A stretch of DNA of 64,000 bases from Planctomycetota bacterium (GCA_030748635.1 JASMLP010000147.1:62001-126000), one strand, 5' to 3'; shown: positions 18,128 through 27,572, counted from the first letter of the stretch. Numbers and translations are program-made. Notes: a model not told the origin generated them from the letters alone.

Positions 18128-18826
18128 TCCCGAAGAGTCGCTCGCCCCGCTTTCATTCACCCAAGTCGCAATCGACCTGGAAATCGTTCGAAAGACCTCT
18201 TCCTCTGTTTTCCCTGATCTCCGCAACACCTGAAACGAGTGGTCTGCGCCTTCGATTCGAATCACTCGAACGGGTCCGGGAATTAATGCCAGACTCTCCC
18301 GAAGAAGTTCAGGCGAAGAAAAACGGTCCCGAGTTCCCTGAATCACGCAAGTCGGTATCTCGATGTCGGGGAAATGGTCACGCCTCAACCGACTCGGTTG
18401 ACCGGGAGGGTGAAGCGGGTAAGCCAGCAGCAAAAGACCGTCCAGCCTCTCGCCCTGAGAAACCAGCAAAGAAGCCACTCTCCCCCCCATGGAGCGCCCT
18501 CCAATAATCGTTTTCCCCGGTTGAAACGGACCCGGACGACTCACTCTTTCCAGAACACACCGATAAGTCATCAACAACCGAGACATCGGATCGGGAAAAC
18601 CCCTTCGGGCCTGTCGATAGGGAAAATTGAATCGAAGCGAACCGATCCCTCGATGGGCAAGATTGCGGGTCAACTCGACGAGAAAAGGGTGATCCATATC
18701 GCTGCCGGCACCGTGAGCTAAAACGATCAGAGGACTGCGCCGGGGGCGAAAATCGTCTGGAAGTAGCCGAACCCCACTGACCCACCCCCCTTCCTCAAGG
18801 CGAATTCGAAGTCGATTTCCTTTCAT
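18095..18826 (-). CDS. Alpha/beta hydrolase of the Tex30/dienelactone-hydrolase type
   Basis: The 243-residue hydrolase has VLAHGAGSDMDHPF (oxyanion region), the nucleophile elbow GGRSMGGR, the acid in QGTRDRF and the catalytic His in EGADHSF. This pattern matches the Tex30/KANL3-like family of small hydrolases, whose substrates are mostly unknown. The start ATG 18826 lies eight bases after a weak -10, so this mRNA may be leaderless. There is no obvious functional partner. Confidence 0.83.
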   Translation of the reverse strand: MKGNRLRIRLEEGGWVSGVRLLPDDFRPRRSPLIVLAHGAGSDMDHPFLVELTRNLAHRGIGSLRFNFPYRQARRGFPDPMSRLLMTYRCVLERVSRPGPFQPGKTIIGGRSMGGRVASLLVSQGERLDGLLLLAYPLHPPGQPSRLRRDHFPDIEIPTCVIQGTRDRFSSPELLRESLALIPGPVRVIRIEGADHSFQVLRRSGKTEEEVFRTISRSIATWVNESGASDSSGSIEGFGIDID

Positions 18827-18834
18827 GAAGGTCC

Positions 18835-18863
18835 AGGATTCCGATCCTGCATCAAACTTTCAA
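18835..18863 (-). promoter_or_regulatory. Candidate promoter of the Tex30-like hydrolase
   Basis: Minus-strand TTGAAA (18863-18858), 17 bp, AATCCT (18840-18835). The -10 is weak. Its end is eight bases from the ATG. Confidence 0.4.
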
Positions 18864-19070
18864 TTCGATTGCAAAAATCTTTCAGATCGGTTCCGAAACG
18901 ACACCAATCCAATGGCCCCCACAGAACCCATAAAGAACCACCAAGAAACAACTTACAAATACCTCGGCGTTTCAACCTCAAAACGGAATACCGATTGCGT
19001 TTCTGGTTTCCCATTCATTGTTCCGTTCCCCTGCCCCAGGAGGGCAACCACCCAAGAAACGAGGATTGTC

Positions 19071-19925
19071 ATGATCAAAAAACTTCTGATCGGAGGCGTC
19101 GCTTTGGTCGCCATCGGTTCACTCCTTTCCAGCCAGAAATGGGTCCAGTCCGCCGCCTTCCGGGTCGAAACGGCCCTCGAGCAACACGAAAGGCAAGACC
19201 TTCTTGAAAACTGGAGTTCTCACTACGACCGAGAACTCGCTCGCATGACGGATCAACACAAGAAACTCAGACGTAAAACACACGAACAGACCATTTCTGC
19301 CCGGAAAACCCAAATCGAACTCGATTCCTTACGCACTCGGGCCACCGAATACGACCAACTCATCCGTACCTTTGTCGAAAAAGCAAAGGCACCTGAAAAT
19401 GCGTCGAACACGTTCTCTTTTTGCGGTCGGGTTTACGATGCTCAACAAGCGCGCGCTCAGATGAAGCGTTATGCCGTCGAGATGTCCGTCGTACAGGAAC
19501 GCATCGAACATCTGACCCGCCTTCACCAGGCACGCCTCCAGGTGGTTACCTCCTATCGTTCCACCGCCAATCAGCTCGCGAAGCGACTGAAGGATCTTCA
19601 GATCCAGCGCGAACACTACAGCGTAAAAATGGGTCTAGCTCAAGTTCGCTCCGAACTGCGATCCACCCAAGATCTTCTTCGTGATTTCGACAAGATCTCC
19701 AGCGAAGAAGAGTCGAGCATTGCAAAAATCGTTCAGATCCTCGAGGACAACCTGAGCGAAGAACAGGCCCGAGACAGCATCGAGAACAGCCTGGCGTCCC
19801 GAAGCGCCACTCACTCCCTGTCAGAAAGCCTACAACAACAAAATCGTTCCCAACCGGATAACGATCGCACTCAGACACTCTTGCGACACTACTGGGACCA
19901 GAACGAGTCCCCAACGTCCCACTGA
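19071..19925 (+). CDS. Membrane-anchored coiled-coil protein
   Basis: The start ATG 19071 has GAGG six bases upstream and gives an N-terminal hydrophobic anchor (about 4-22, KLLIGGVALVAIGSLL). Nearly all the remaining 260 residues are charged heptad-like helices (HDRELARMTDQHKKLRRKT, RSELRSTQDLLRDFDKI), with a single FCGRVYDA interruption near 123. The next gene begins 12 bases downstream and is a similar membrane-plus-coiled-coil protein, so they probably form a complex. The family was not recognised. The 244 bases upstream contain no recognisable gene. Confidence 0.7.
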   Translation: MIKKLLIGGVALVAIGSLLSSQKWVQSAAFRVETALEQHERQDLLENWSSHYDRELARMTDQHKKLRRKTHEQTISARKTQIELDSLRTRATEYDQLIRTFVEKAKAPENASNTFSFCGRVYDAQQARAQMKRYAVEMSVVQERIEHLTRLHQARLQVVTSYRSTANQLAKRLKDLQIQREHYSVKMGLAQVRSELRSTQDLLRDFDKISSEEESSIAKIVQILEDNLSEEQARDSIENSLASRSATHSLSESLQQQNRSQPDNDRTQTLLRHYWDQNESPTSH

Positions 19926-19937
19926 GGAGGAATAATC

Positions 19938-20552
19938 ATGGAACTTGCCATTATCATCCTTCTCGTCGCGAGCATGTCTTGGGTCTACAAGAAGCTCTTC
20001 GTTTCGTGTCCACCCGATGGAGGTCCCAAAAAGATCACCATCGGTGGGTGGATGGTTATACTTGCCGCAACCACCCTCTTGATCGGATCGATGGAGGAGT
20101 CCAAGAAGCAATCTGAACAACCTCCACCTTCCAGGCAAATCGCCCAGGAAATTCTACGGGTTGAGCAGCAGTTATCTCGCCTCGACAAACTCATGGTTCA
20201 GTACGACCATGAAAAATCCTCGCTCGTAGGCCATCTCTCCGATGCGCGCGAGAAAGGCATGAGCTTGGAGGAAGCTCAACAGAGCCCTTTCCTGGAAGAG
20301 ACCGCTCGTCGCCTGTCCAACCTTCAATCCTGGTCCGAAAGCGTCGAACAGAGACGCCAGGAACTACGTACCCAGTGGAGAGAACTCGATCGACATCGTT
20401 TTCAGTCCAGGCACATCGAAGAAATCGCCGCCGCAATGGGGCGATCAAATCCTGCGACAGTCATGGAACGTTATTCTTCTATCGAATCGCTGGGATCACT
20501 CGAATCGGATCGCATTCGGCAAAGAATCTCTCCACCTCCAACCCAACCCTGA
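19938..20552 (+). CDS. Two-TM coiled-coil protein, partner of the preceding gene
   Basis: The 204-residue protein has two hydrophobic segments (about 2-18 and 36-52) flanking a short CPPDGGPKK loop. A long coiled coil follows (about 65-165) with a Pro-rich end. The AGGAGG at 19925-19930, which shares its first base with the previous stop codon, is ideally spaced from the ATG. The pairing with the upstream coiled-coil gene suggests a membrane-associated structural or stress function. No homology recognised. Confidence 0.7.
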   Translation: MELAIIILLVASMSWVYKKLFVSCPPDGGPKKITIGGWMVILAATTLLIGSMEESKKQSEQPPPSRQIAQEILRVEQQLSRLDKLMVQYDHEKSSLVGHLSDAREKGMSLEEAQQSPFLEETARRLSNLQSWSESVEQRRQELRTQWRELDRHRFQSRHIEEIAAAMGRSNPATVMERYSSIESLGSLESDRIRQRISPPPTQP

Positions 20553-20565
20553 ACCGTCTACCGCT

Positions 20566-20604
20566 TGTCTTGTATTGCAGGTGTGAAGCCCGCAATACAA
20601 GACA
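20566..20604. repeat. 13-bp perfect inverted repeat between genes
   Basis: TGTCTTGTATTGC (20566-20578) and its exact reverse complement (20592-20604) flank a 13-base loop. It sits 14 bases after a stop codon and 64 bases before the next start. There is no T-run, so it is either a factor-dependent terminator/RNA hairpin or a protein-binding site. Confidence 0.65.
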
Positions 20605-20667
20605 CCTGGTTCACATAATGAAATTCAGCCAAAGCCTCACCCAGGGGGATACAGTACCCTGTGGGGT

Positions 20668-21885
20668 ATGCCCAGCCTGGACCGAAAAACCCTGACCACT
20701 CTGGTCAATACCTACCTTTTACTTGTCCTCCTCCTCGGACTTCTTCGATTTCCCCCCGACTGGCTGTCTTCAAACGGCCCAAGGTTTCCCGAACGCCCCA
20801 TCGCTTTCAACATCGAATGGTGGATAGGCGTTGGAGAAGCTCAGTCATCCCACGGGGTATTTCATACCTGGACACCCTACCCCCCTCTGTTTCCTCTTCT
20901 TTTCCGGGGAATGAACAAACTTTCCGGAGGAGATCCGGTTCTTTTGGTTTATCTCTGGTGGCTAGTCAATGCCCTCTCGCTTGCCATTCTCGCATCGGTG
21001 ATCTTACGCCTACGCGGTTTTTCAGCGGGGCTGGGAACCGTTCTTGTCTTTTCCATCTCGACCTCCTTCGTGGGTATCGGCATTCAGGCCGATCAGTTCG
21101 ATCTCCTACCCTGCGCACTACTAGGTCTTGGCATTCTAGGCCTATCCAAAAACCGACCTCTGGAAGCCGGAATAGCCGCTGGGGTCGGAGCCGCGACCAA
21201 GGTCTTTCCCGGTCTACTCGCCTTTGTCGCTCTGGGGCTACTCCCCCGTCGAGATGGTTTTCTTTTCATCCTCGGCCTCGGACTTTCTCTGGTCATATCC
21301 CTTCTCCCTTTCTATCTCGCAGATTCAGATACATTCATGTCTACCTGGCGATGGAGTTTGGCCAGGGAAGGGTGGGAATCGATCTACACCTACCCCGACC
21401 TCAAACTCCCTCCCATGCCCGCCGCGGAGACACTCACCCGACCGGTCACCTCACCTCTCCCATCCACCGAATCGAACTGGAGCCCTCCGCTCTGGATGCT
21501 AATTCTCGCGCAGGGAACACTCGTGTTCTGGCTACGAAAACGTTCCGACCGATCTTGTCTGGATTTCTCTCGAGGCGCTCTGGCATCCGTTCTTCTATTG
21601 CTACTGCTTTCTCGCGGTTGCAGTTCCTACTACAGCGCCTGGGTCATGGGGCTTCTATTTCTGGTCTATTCCTGTCGACCAGCAATGCTCCTAGCGGGAG
21701 CACTGCTGCTAGTAGCGAACCTGGAATGGATCGCATGGAGTCCAGCGGGTTCTTCCGATCTCCCTTTCTACTGGGTATCGATTTTTGGACGCCACATTCT
21801 CTTCGCTATCCTGCTTGTCGACGTGCTACGCCGTATCGGTTCACCCGCTCCCATCCCCCCCGCGCAACCGTCACCAGTCCGGTAA
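20668..21885 (+). CDS. Multi-spanning membrane glycosyltransferase, GT87-like
   Basis: The 405-residue protein has about nine to ten hydrophobic helices. Acidic residues after the first helix (FNIEWW) and YPPLFPLL in the first third, with AATKVFPGLLAFVALGL in the middle, recall GT-C mannosyltransferases of the GT87/DUF2029 family. Those enzymes transfer a sugar from a polyprenyl-phosphate donor on the outer side of the membrane. Substrate unknown. TACAGT (20650-20655) ends 12 bases before the ATG. Confidence 0.72.
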   Translation: MPSLDRKTLTTLVNTYLLLVLLLGLLRFPPDWLSSNGPRFPERPIAFNIEWWIGVGEAQSSHGVFHTWTPYPPLFPLLFRGMNKLSGGDPVLLVYLWWLVNALSLAILASVILRLRGFSAGLGTVLVFSISTSFVGIGIQADQFDLLPCALLGLGILGLSKNRPLEAGIAAGVGAATKVFPGLLAFVALGLLPRRDGFLFILGLGLSLVISLLPFYLADSDTFMSTWRWSLAREGWESIYTYPDLKLPPMPAAETLTRPVTSPLPSTESNWSPPLWMLILAQGTLVFWLRKRSDRSCLDFSRGALASVLLLLLLSRGCSSYYSAWVMGLLFLVYSCRPAMLLAGALLLVANLEWIAWSPAGSSDLPFYWVSIFGRHILFAILLVDVLRRIGSPAPIPPAQPSPVR

Positions 21886-22011
21886 CCTGTCCACCCCGCC
21901 AGTTCACTTGCACCGCACCTCTTCACTCTCGTACACTCCTTTTCGAGCGACGAACAGATCGGAATATCGTGCCGCAGGATTCCCCCCTCGGATCCTCACC
22001 AATCCTCTCTC

Positions 22012-22845
22012 ATGACCCCCACTCCAAAAACCAGAAAACCCGGGAAACTTCTTCGGTGGATTTTTGTCCTTAGCCTGGTTTCCAATGTCCTTCTCCTGGC
22101 CTTCGTGACCTTCCTTCTGGGGCTCTTCGACTCGGACGGGGAGATGGATGCCGACACTCTCGGCTTTACCGCCTCCTCCTCTTCGAACTCCCCCCCTCAC
22201 AACACCGACTCTTCCCCGAATTCGCGTCAAAACCCGTCATCTTCCAACGCAAAGCTTCCCCCCCCCTCCCTCCGCGACCCACACTCTCACCCGGTCGATC
22301 CACACTCTCACCCGGTCGATCCCAATCTCTCACCTCGAGACTGGGCGCAACTCTCTCGAGGGCTACCGATCGTCCGCCAAACCCAACAGGACAAAAAACT
22401 CTTCATCGTCTGCCAGTTTATAGTCCAGGCGCCGCCAATCGCTCTCTTCCGCTGCCTGACCGACAACAGCAACCTCACCGCGGTCTATCCAGACATCCAG
22501 ACCGTTGAAGTTTTTGAGAGTTCTCAGAAACACTCGATTATCTATTTCCGAGGGCAACATGGGATATTCGGTCTCGAATACGTTCTTCAACGCGACTACA
22601 TTCCCGGTCGTGAGATCCGGTGGATCAAGATAGACCATCCTCGTAGCAGCCAACGGATCCGGAGCTGTCGGGGCCGATGGCGATTCGACCCGACGCCCAA
22701 CTCGAACTGGACTCTGGTTACCTACCAGAACCATATCGACATTCCCCTTCTACCCCAGAGCCTCACCACCCGACTTCTACGCAAAAGCTTGCCCGAAGTG
22801 ATCCGTAGACTCCGAGATCAAGCCCCGAACTATATCCGCCAATAG
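22012..22845 (+). CDS. Membrane-anchored SRPBCC/START-like protein
   Basis: One N-terminal transmembrane helix (about 14-38) is followed by a Ser/Asn/Pro-rich linker (about 50-110) with a tandem DPHSHPV repeat. A C-terminal domain of about 165 residues follows (FIVQAPPIALFRCLTDNSN, WRFDPTPNSNWTLVTYQNH). Its layout matches the polyketide-cyclase/SRPBCC fold, which binds hydrophobic ligands. No catalytic residue assigned. Confidence 0.68.
   Translation: MTPTPKTRKPGKLLRWIFVLSLVSNVLLLAFVTFLLGLFDSDGEMDADTLGFTASSSSNSPPHNTDSSPNSRQNPSSSNAKLPPPSLRDPHSHPVDPHSHPVDPNLSPRDWAQLSRGLPIVRQTQQDKKLFIVCQFIVQAPPIALFRCLTDNSNLTAVYPDIQTVEVFESSQKHSIIYFRGQHGIFGLEYVLQRDYIPGREIRWIKIDHPRSSQRIRSCRGRWRFDPTPNSNWTLVTYQNHIDIPLLPQSLTTRLLRKSLPEVIRRLRDQAPNYIRQ
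22281..22322 (+). repeat. Perfect 21-bp tandem duplication in a coding region
   Basis: The 21-base unit beginning ACACTCTCACCCGG occurs twice without interruption (22281-22301 and 22302-22322), duplicating seven residues in the linker of the SRPBCC protein. Identical copies suggest a recent slippage event. Confidence 0.9.
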
Positions 22846-22856
22846 AACAATCCGAG

Positions 22857-24392
22857 CTACGAATTATCCTGGTTGAACTGAAAATAGTTGTCCCACTTGT
22901 AGTCCAGACGCTGTAGCGCTTCGGCCAGAGGACAGGCTTCATAACGCCCATCTTTTTGGATCACCAGCCCTTCTCGCTCAATCTTCTCCAGCGCGTCCTC
23001 CACCTCGAAATCGACCTTCACTCCAAACTCCTGTCTCAAAAACAGCTCACACTCTCGATCCAACTCCTCTTCCGAAAGGCTGCCTTTTGTCCAGAGCATG
23101 AAGTAGGCCAGAGCCGATTCCTTGAACTCCTGAGACTCCAGAGAATCCACGAGATAAAAAATCACTCCCCGATCCGTATCCAGACTTTTGTGATAAAGAG
23201 AGTCGGTCACCATGCTTTCGTAGCGATCTCTGGAGCGTTTCCACCCGAGAAAGGTTTTCAGGCCGTAACCGCCCAAACTCCCCAGCGCGAAAAGCGCGAC
23301 CACGGGATTCAATATCGCCTGGGAAAGAAATTTTACTGCCACGATCACAACACCAGAAACACCGGTAATCACCAGTTTCAGTAAATCCGCAGGTTTCATG
23401 GAAAGTTTTTTTTCCGGGAAAACAACCTCCAGATCGGCCATCGGTATATCCCGAAAGATCTTGATATGAATTCCTCGATCAACCGACTCCGCCCCCTTCT
23501 TGGAATCGTTTTGAAAGCGGAAGAGAAGAATCAACTGACGATAGGTCGGCTCCTGAATGGTTACGGGCCGGAGAAAAGACTTCCACCCACGCAATCGATC
23601 AGCCAGCGTAATTCGCCGAACATACCGAGTGGTATGCATGGAGCTTTTGGGTTGTGAAGTCCCCCCCTGGGTCCCCCCAGGCCCTTTCGTCCCATCATTC
23701 TTCTGTCGCCTCCACCCCCCCAACAAGAAGCTTACCCCGCTCCAGATCTTTTCGATCCAATGGGTCAACTGATAGTCGACTTTTTCCAGTAAGAGGAGCC
23801 CAGTGGTGGTATCGATCCCCATCCCTCGCCGAAAGATGAGAATCCGCTGAGCGAACTTCGGAGGCTCGCCCCCCCTCTTCCCGTAGCTTCGAGTCGCGAA
23901 ATAACGGCTCAGCATGGCCTGATCCAAGCGTGACCAGTCGATCTCTATCGGTAGGTTGAAAAGATAGGCCTCATTTTCCGCCACATCCACATCTTCCTGG
24001 TAGAGCGGAATAAAATTACCCTTTTCCATCAGCTCCATGAAATTATCGAGAAACCTCTCTTCCGCTTCGAAAAGCTCTTCCTCGGTATGGGTCTCGACCA
24101 CTCCATCCCACCCCCCGGAAGGGTCGAACAGGTCAAAATCACTCTTCAGGGATTCGGCCAGATCGTGATATTCGAAATGATAAATGGCGTCGAAAAGACG
24201 CAAAAATGCTCGAAATTCATTTTCGGATTCAGATCCAGAAACCCGATCGAGGAGAGCCCGCTTTATCCGGTGCTTGGAGACCGGAATAAAACACTCGTGA
24301 TCGACCCGAACCGAAGATCCTGTACGTGTGACAGGTTCTTCTTCAGTTCGAAGAGAAGCCCCTGTTCGCTCGAGAGATTCTTCGAGTTGCAT
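22857..24392 (-). CDS. DUF3754 (TMEM143-like) protein
   Basis: This 511-residue protein matches the DUF3754/TMEM143 family, shown by HECFIPVSKHRIKRAL, FIPLYQEDVDVAENEAYLF and QRILIFRRGMGIDTTTG. Two hydrophobic segments lie near residues 350-400 (LVITGVSGVVIVAVKFLSQ, NPVVALFALGSLGGYGLK). The family is found in cyanobacteria, planctomycetes and mitochondria/plastids, and its function is unknown. Its ATG abuts the stop of the upstream DUF1080 gene (TAGATG), so the two are one operon. Confidence 0.84.
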   Translation of the reverse strand: MQLEESLERTGASLRTEEEPVTRTGSSVRVDHECFIPVSKHRIKRALLDRVSGSESENEFRAFLRLFDAIYHFEYHDLAESLKSDFDLFDPSGGWDGVVETHTEEELFEAEERFLDNFMELMEKGNFIPLYQEDVDVAENEAYLFNLPIEIDWSRLDQAMLSRYFATRSYGKRGGEPPKFAQRILIFRRGMGIDTTTGLLLLEKVDYQLTHWIEKIWSGVSFLLGGWRRQKNDGTKGPGGTQGGTSQPKSSMHTTRYVRRITLADRLRGWKSFLRPVTIQEPTYRQLILLFRFQNDSKKGAESVDRGIHIKIFRDIPMADLEVVFPEKKLSMKPADLLKLVITGVSGVVIVAVKFLSQAILNPVVALFALGSLGGYGLKTFLGWKRSRDRYESMVTDSLYHKSLDTDRGVIFYLVDSLESQEFKESALAYFMLWTKGSLSEEELDRECELFLRQEFGVKVDFEVEDALEKIEREGLVIQKDGRYEACPLAEALQRLDYKWDNYFQFNQDNS

Positions 24393-25490
24393 CTATCTCG
24401 AGTGTCGAACGTAAATCTTGCGTAATTCGACGTCGGTTCCCGGCAAGGCCAAAAAACCCATCGGCCCCCGCGTGGTCTGGCGGCGAATCCGAACCACTTG
24501 ACCCATAAAATGAGCAACCACCTCATCCCCTTTGAGTTCGACCAGAACCGATGTCCAGTTGTCAGGGTCCAGTCTAGCATCCCCTTTGATTTGCAATTCG
24601 GTCGCCTTGCGCTTAGCCATATCCATATTGAAGAGTAGAACCAAAGTTTCGCCAGGAGCCAATCCTCGAAACTGCACGACATACGTACCATCCGTCCAGC
24701 CATCCTCTCCTGTCTGAAGCAACGAAGCCTTCTCGCCGCCGGAAAGGCCTAGCCGGATCACAACTCCCTCGGAAGTTTCGACCCGGGAGTAATCTCCATT
24801 TCCCTTCCACCCGGAGAAGTCTTTACTTGGGGTCTGCGGTTGGCCGTGCTGGGACACCCGTTGAAGTTCTTTTTCGAAGTCGACAGCGGATCTGGACTCG
24901 GACGGTTTTTGCGCTTTTTCTGGCTTCTCCGGCCTCTCCGACTTCTCCGACTTCTTTTCCCCGACCACCTTCACTCGTATGTTCCGGATTCGGGCCCGGC
25001 TCTCCTTGTTGAGCATCAGTGTGAGATTTTTTACACCCGGCTCGAACGCTTGCTGAGTCAGATCCATGAACTTGTTATCGACCCAGGCCAAAACGAACTT
25101 CCCATCATGAATGAAGACGATCCGCACCCACTGGTTGAGAGGGACTTCGTTTTCGGTGAAATGAACAGTAAAAAAACGCCACTTCCGGACCGCGATTCCG
25201 CCACTTTCCAAAAAAAGTTCGAAGGAAAGAGCCATGTCGCCATACTGGCGATCGGTTCGAACCCCACCGAAATAGTTGAAATTCCGGGTAGGGTTATTTC
25301 CCGCGAGTTCGCCGCCTGAAACGGACCACAACCCCTCATCCCCCGGCTGAACCGACCAACCGTTGAGATTTTTCCCGTTGAATATCGAATTCCAGCTCGC
25401 ATCTGGAACCGGAGCTCGTGGCCCCTCTTGAGCCAGAACCGCCGACCAAAACAGCCCACTAACCCCAAGGCAATAAACGACCCATCTCAT
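24393..25490 (-). CDS. Exported DUF1080-family protein with two jelly-roll modules
   Basis: A signal peptide (about 1-20, cleavage near VLAQE) leads into a DUF1080 domain (about 30-175: SIFNGKNLNGWSV, QPGDEGLWSVSGGELAGN). This family includes 3-keto-disaccharide hydrolase-like proteins with a concanavalin-like fold, expanded in planctomycetes. A Lys/Pro/Ser linker (about 178-225) separates a second beta-rich domain (about 225-365). It precedes the DUF3754 gene without spacing. Enzyme activity is inferred only from the family. Confidence 0.82.
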   Translation of the reverse strand: MRWVVYCLGVSGLFWSAVLAQEGPRAPVPDASWNSIFNGKNLNGWSVQPGDEGLWSVSGGELAGNNPTRNFNYFGGVRTDRQYGDMALSFELFLESGGIAVRKWRFFTVHFTENEVPLNQWVRIVFIHDGKFVLAWVDNKFMDLTQQAFEPGVKNLTLMLNKESRARIRNIRVKVVGEKKSEKSERPEKPEKAQKPSESRSAVDFEKELQRVSQHGQPQTPSKDFSGWKGNGDYSRVETSEGVVIRLGLSGGEKASLLQTGEDGWTDGTYVVQFRGLAPGETLVLLFNMDMAKRKATELQIKGDARLDPDNWTSVLVELKGDEVVAHFMGQVVRIRRQTTRGPMGFLALPGTDVELRKIYVRHSR

Positions 25491-25608
25491 ATCAAATCAA
25501 CCTGCTGCAAATGGTGGAGAGGGAAAAATGGTCCAAAAATGGAACATGAAGATCTACACATCATACTCCATTCGAGTACCCCAATGACCAACTTCTACGA
25601 CCAATCAA

Positions 25609-25637
25609 TTCAATTTCCGGCTCAGTGTCCGTAAGAT
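25609..25637 (+). promoter_or_regulatory. Candidate purM promoter, leaderless type
   Basis: TTCAAT (25609-25614), 17 bp, TAAGAT (25632-25637). The hexamer ends seven bases before ATG 25645 and overlaps the alternative ATG at 25636, which argues for the later start. Confidence 0.45.
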
Positions 25638-25644
25638 GCCCCCC

Positions 25645-26757
25645 ATGTCCAGCGCCAAAAAAAGCCCCATCACTTATCAGGATTCCGGTGTTGATACGGA
25701 ACAGGGCGCCCACGCCCTCTCCGGCCTACTGAGCTGGGTTCGCTCCACAGAGTCCTTCCGGGCCGGGACCACCGGCCAAACTCTCTGTCCATCGGGACAT
25801 TTCGCCACCATTCTCGACCTTGGAGGGGAAACCGCTCTGGCTGCCGCCTCGGATGGAGTGGGAACCAAACTCCTGATTGCCCAGATGCTAGACCGCTACG
25901 ACACCGTGGGCATCGATTGCGTGGCCATGAACGTAAACGACCTCGTTTGCGTGGGCGCCGACCCGATCGCTATGCTGGACTATCTCGCGATAGCCAAAGC
26001 AGATCCCAAGATGCTCGAAGCGATTGGCCAGGGGCTTCACGAGGGCGCTCGCCTCGCCAACATCTCGATTCCAGGCGGAGAATTGGCCCAGATTCCTTCC
26101 ATGCTCTCCGGGTATCACCCGGACCGGGCCTTTGATCTGGTAGGTACCGCTTTTGGATTGGTTCCTCGTGACCAGATCCTCACCGGCGACCAGTTGGAGC
26201 CTGGCCAGATCATCGTTGGTCTCGAATCCAACGGACTCCACTCCAACGGTTACTCGCTTGCACGGCGTGTTCTGCTCGAACACGCCCAACTCCCCCTGAA
26301 GGATCCACACCCCGACCTCGACTCACCCCTCGCCGAGGAACTCCTTCGGCCCACCGCCATTTACGTTGAGTTTTGCCGCCGATTGACCCGGAGAAAGATC
26401 TTCCCCACTTGGCTTTGCCACATCACGGGTGACGGGCTTCTCAACCTTCTTCGTTGCCAATCGACGGTGAAATTCGTCATCGACAATCACCCCAGCCCAC
26501 CCCCGATCTTTCGACTCATCCAGCGACTCGGGCCGGTGGATACCGTCGAAATGTTCCGTACCTTCAACATGGGACTCGGATTTTGTGTCGTGATACCCGA
26601 GTCCGACCTGTCTGCTACCCTCGAGGAAGCCCGAGCTTGCGGACACCAAGCCCAGCAAATCGGACACCTAGAAGCCTCTTCGATCCAAGAAGTTCTGATA
26701 CCTGAGTTCGATCTTGTCGGGTCCGAAGGTTCGTTTCGAAGAATTTCCCGAGATTAA
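25645..26757 (+). CDS. purM: Phosphoribosylformylglycinamidine cyclo-ligase
   Basis: PurM (AIR synthetase) uses ATP to close the imidazole ring in purine synthesis. The 370-residue sequence has AASDGVGTKLLIA, MNVNDLVCVGADP, GGELAQIPSML and GLESNGLHSNGYSLARR. A variant HITGDGLLN appears where HITGGG is usual. Length is near the family norm with a slightly long N-terminus. ATG 25645 is preferred to ATG 25636, which lies inside the -10 element. No other pur gene is nearby. The last four bases overlap the convergent lipoprotein gene. Confidence 0.95.
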   Translation: MSSAKKSPITYQDSGVDTEQGAHALSGLLSWVRSTESFRAGTTGQTLCPSGHFATILDLGGETALAAASDGVGTKLLIAQMLDRYDTVGIDCVAMNVNDLVCVGADPIAMLDYLAIAKADPKMLEAIGQGLHEGARLANISIPGGELAQIPSMLSGYHPDRAFDLVGTAFGLVPRDQILTGDQLEPGQIIVGLESNGLHSNGYSLARRVLLEHAQLPLKDPHPDLDSPLAEELLRPTAIYVEFCRRLTRRKIFPTWLCHITGDGLLNLLRCQSTVKFVIDNHPSPPPIFRLIQRLGPVDTVEMFRTFNMGLGFCVVIPESDLSATLEEARACGHQAQQIGHLEASSIQEVLIPEFDLVGSEGSFRRISRD

Positions 26758-27401
26758 TCCTGATCTTCACTTTCTGAGTTGGGGGGAGTTTCTTTATGAG
26801 ATTTACTCTCGAGCTCTTTCTGACGATTCTCGAGTTCACGAATCTCCTTCTCGTACTTGCTGATCTCCTCCTCGAGTTCTTTACGCTCCCGAGTGGTTCC
26901 CTGACTATCCAACGAATTTTCTAATTCGGGTGATATGCCGTACTCCGTAGAGTCTTTCAGCGCCATGAACACCATCCCTGAAAGAAACTCCTCGTATTCG
27001 AGGTCTCGCCCCAAGCTTCGCCAGTCCGCCTCATAATAATTCATCGGATTGACCACGTTTTCGTTCCGCTCATGACTGCAACGAAACCGAGCAATCCAGT
27101 ATTCCTTGCCTTGAAGCGCCGACTCGCCCTCGGCCTTCTCGAGGCGAATCTCGATCCGACGACGCATTCCGGTGTGGCTATGAATGGTAGGACGAAAATT
27201 CCAACCCGTCTCCACTTCCCCTTCTTCCCGGTCGAAATGTTCAATATAGAAATCGTGTCGACGCAGAACTTCGACCGCTTTATCGACGATCTCGCCCGGT
27301 TCTGCCTGAATCGGATCGGTAGCCGTCCAGTCCCCGATTCCACAACCTGATAAGGCCACCCAAAAAAACAGAGAGATGATCAAAGAGTAATTTCGAACCA
27401 T
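26754..27401 (-). CDS. Lipoprotein with C-terminal coiled coil
   Basis: ATG 27401 has AAGGAGG seven bases upstream and gives a lipoprotein signal with lipobox VALSGC (Cys20). A longer in-frame start exists but lacks these features. The mature region (about 20-150) is alpha/beta, with EIVDKAVEVLRRHDFYIEHF. A charged coiled coil follows (about 165-205, RKELEEEISKYEKEIREL). The likely location is the inner leaflet of the outer membrane or the periplasmic face. Function unknown. Confidence 0.75.
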   Translation of the reverse strand: MVRNYSLIISLFFWVALSGCGIGDWTATDPIQAEPGEIVDKAVEVLRRHDFYIEHFDREEGEVETGWNFRPTIHSHTGMRRRIEIRLEKAEGESALQGKEYWIARFRCSHERNENVVNPMNYYEADWRSLGRDLEYEEFLSGMVFMALKDSTEYGISPELENSLDSQGTTRERKELEEEISKYEKEIRELENRQKELESKSHKETPPNSESEDQD

Positions 27402-27445
27402 CAAAGGCCTCCTTGACAACAGGATATTCAGAGCGATGGCTGGCA

Positions 27446-27474
27446 ATAGAACACCCTGAATGTCTTACTGTCAA
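27446..27474 (-). promoter_or_regulatory. Candidate promoter of the lipoprotein gene
   Basis: A consensus TTGACA (27474-27469), 17 bp, TTCTAT (27451-27446). The predicted leader is about 38 bases and contains the AAGGAGG site. Confidence 0.5.
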
Positions 27475-27572
27475 GCTATCGTCCACGCCCCCAACTTGCA
27501 TCTGAGCGTTGGGTTGAGTAAATTGTTGCACTTGAACTCGTTGTACCTTTCGTGCCGGGTCCACAGATTATC

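Noticed and set aside
20661..22073. A 470-codon open frame overlapping the GT87-like gene in another frame
   Set aside because: It has an improbable Arg/Ser/Pro-rich composition, no start signals, and covers the same DNA as a convincing multi-TM protein; long alternative frames are common in GC-rich genes.
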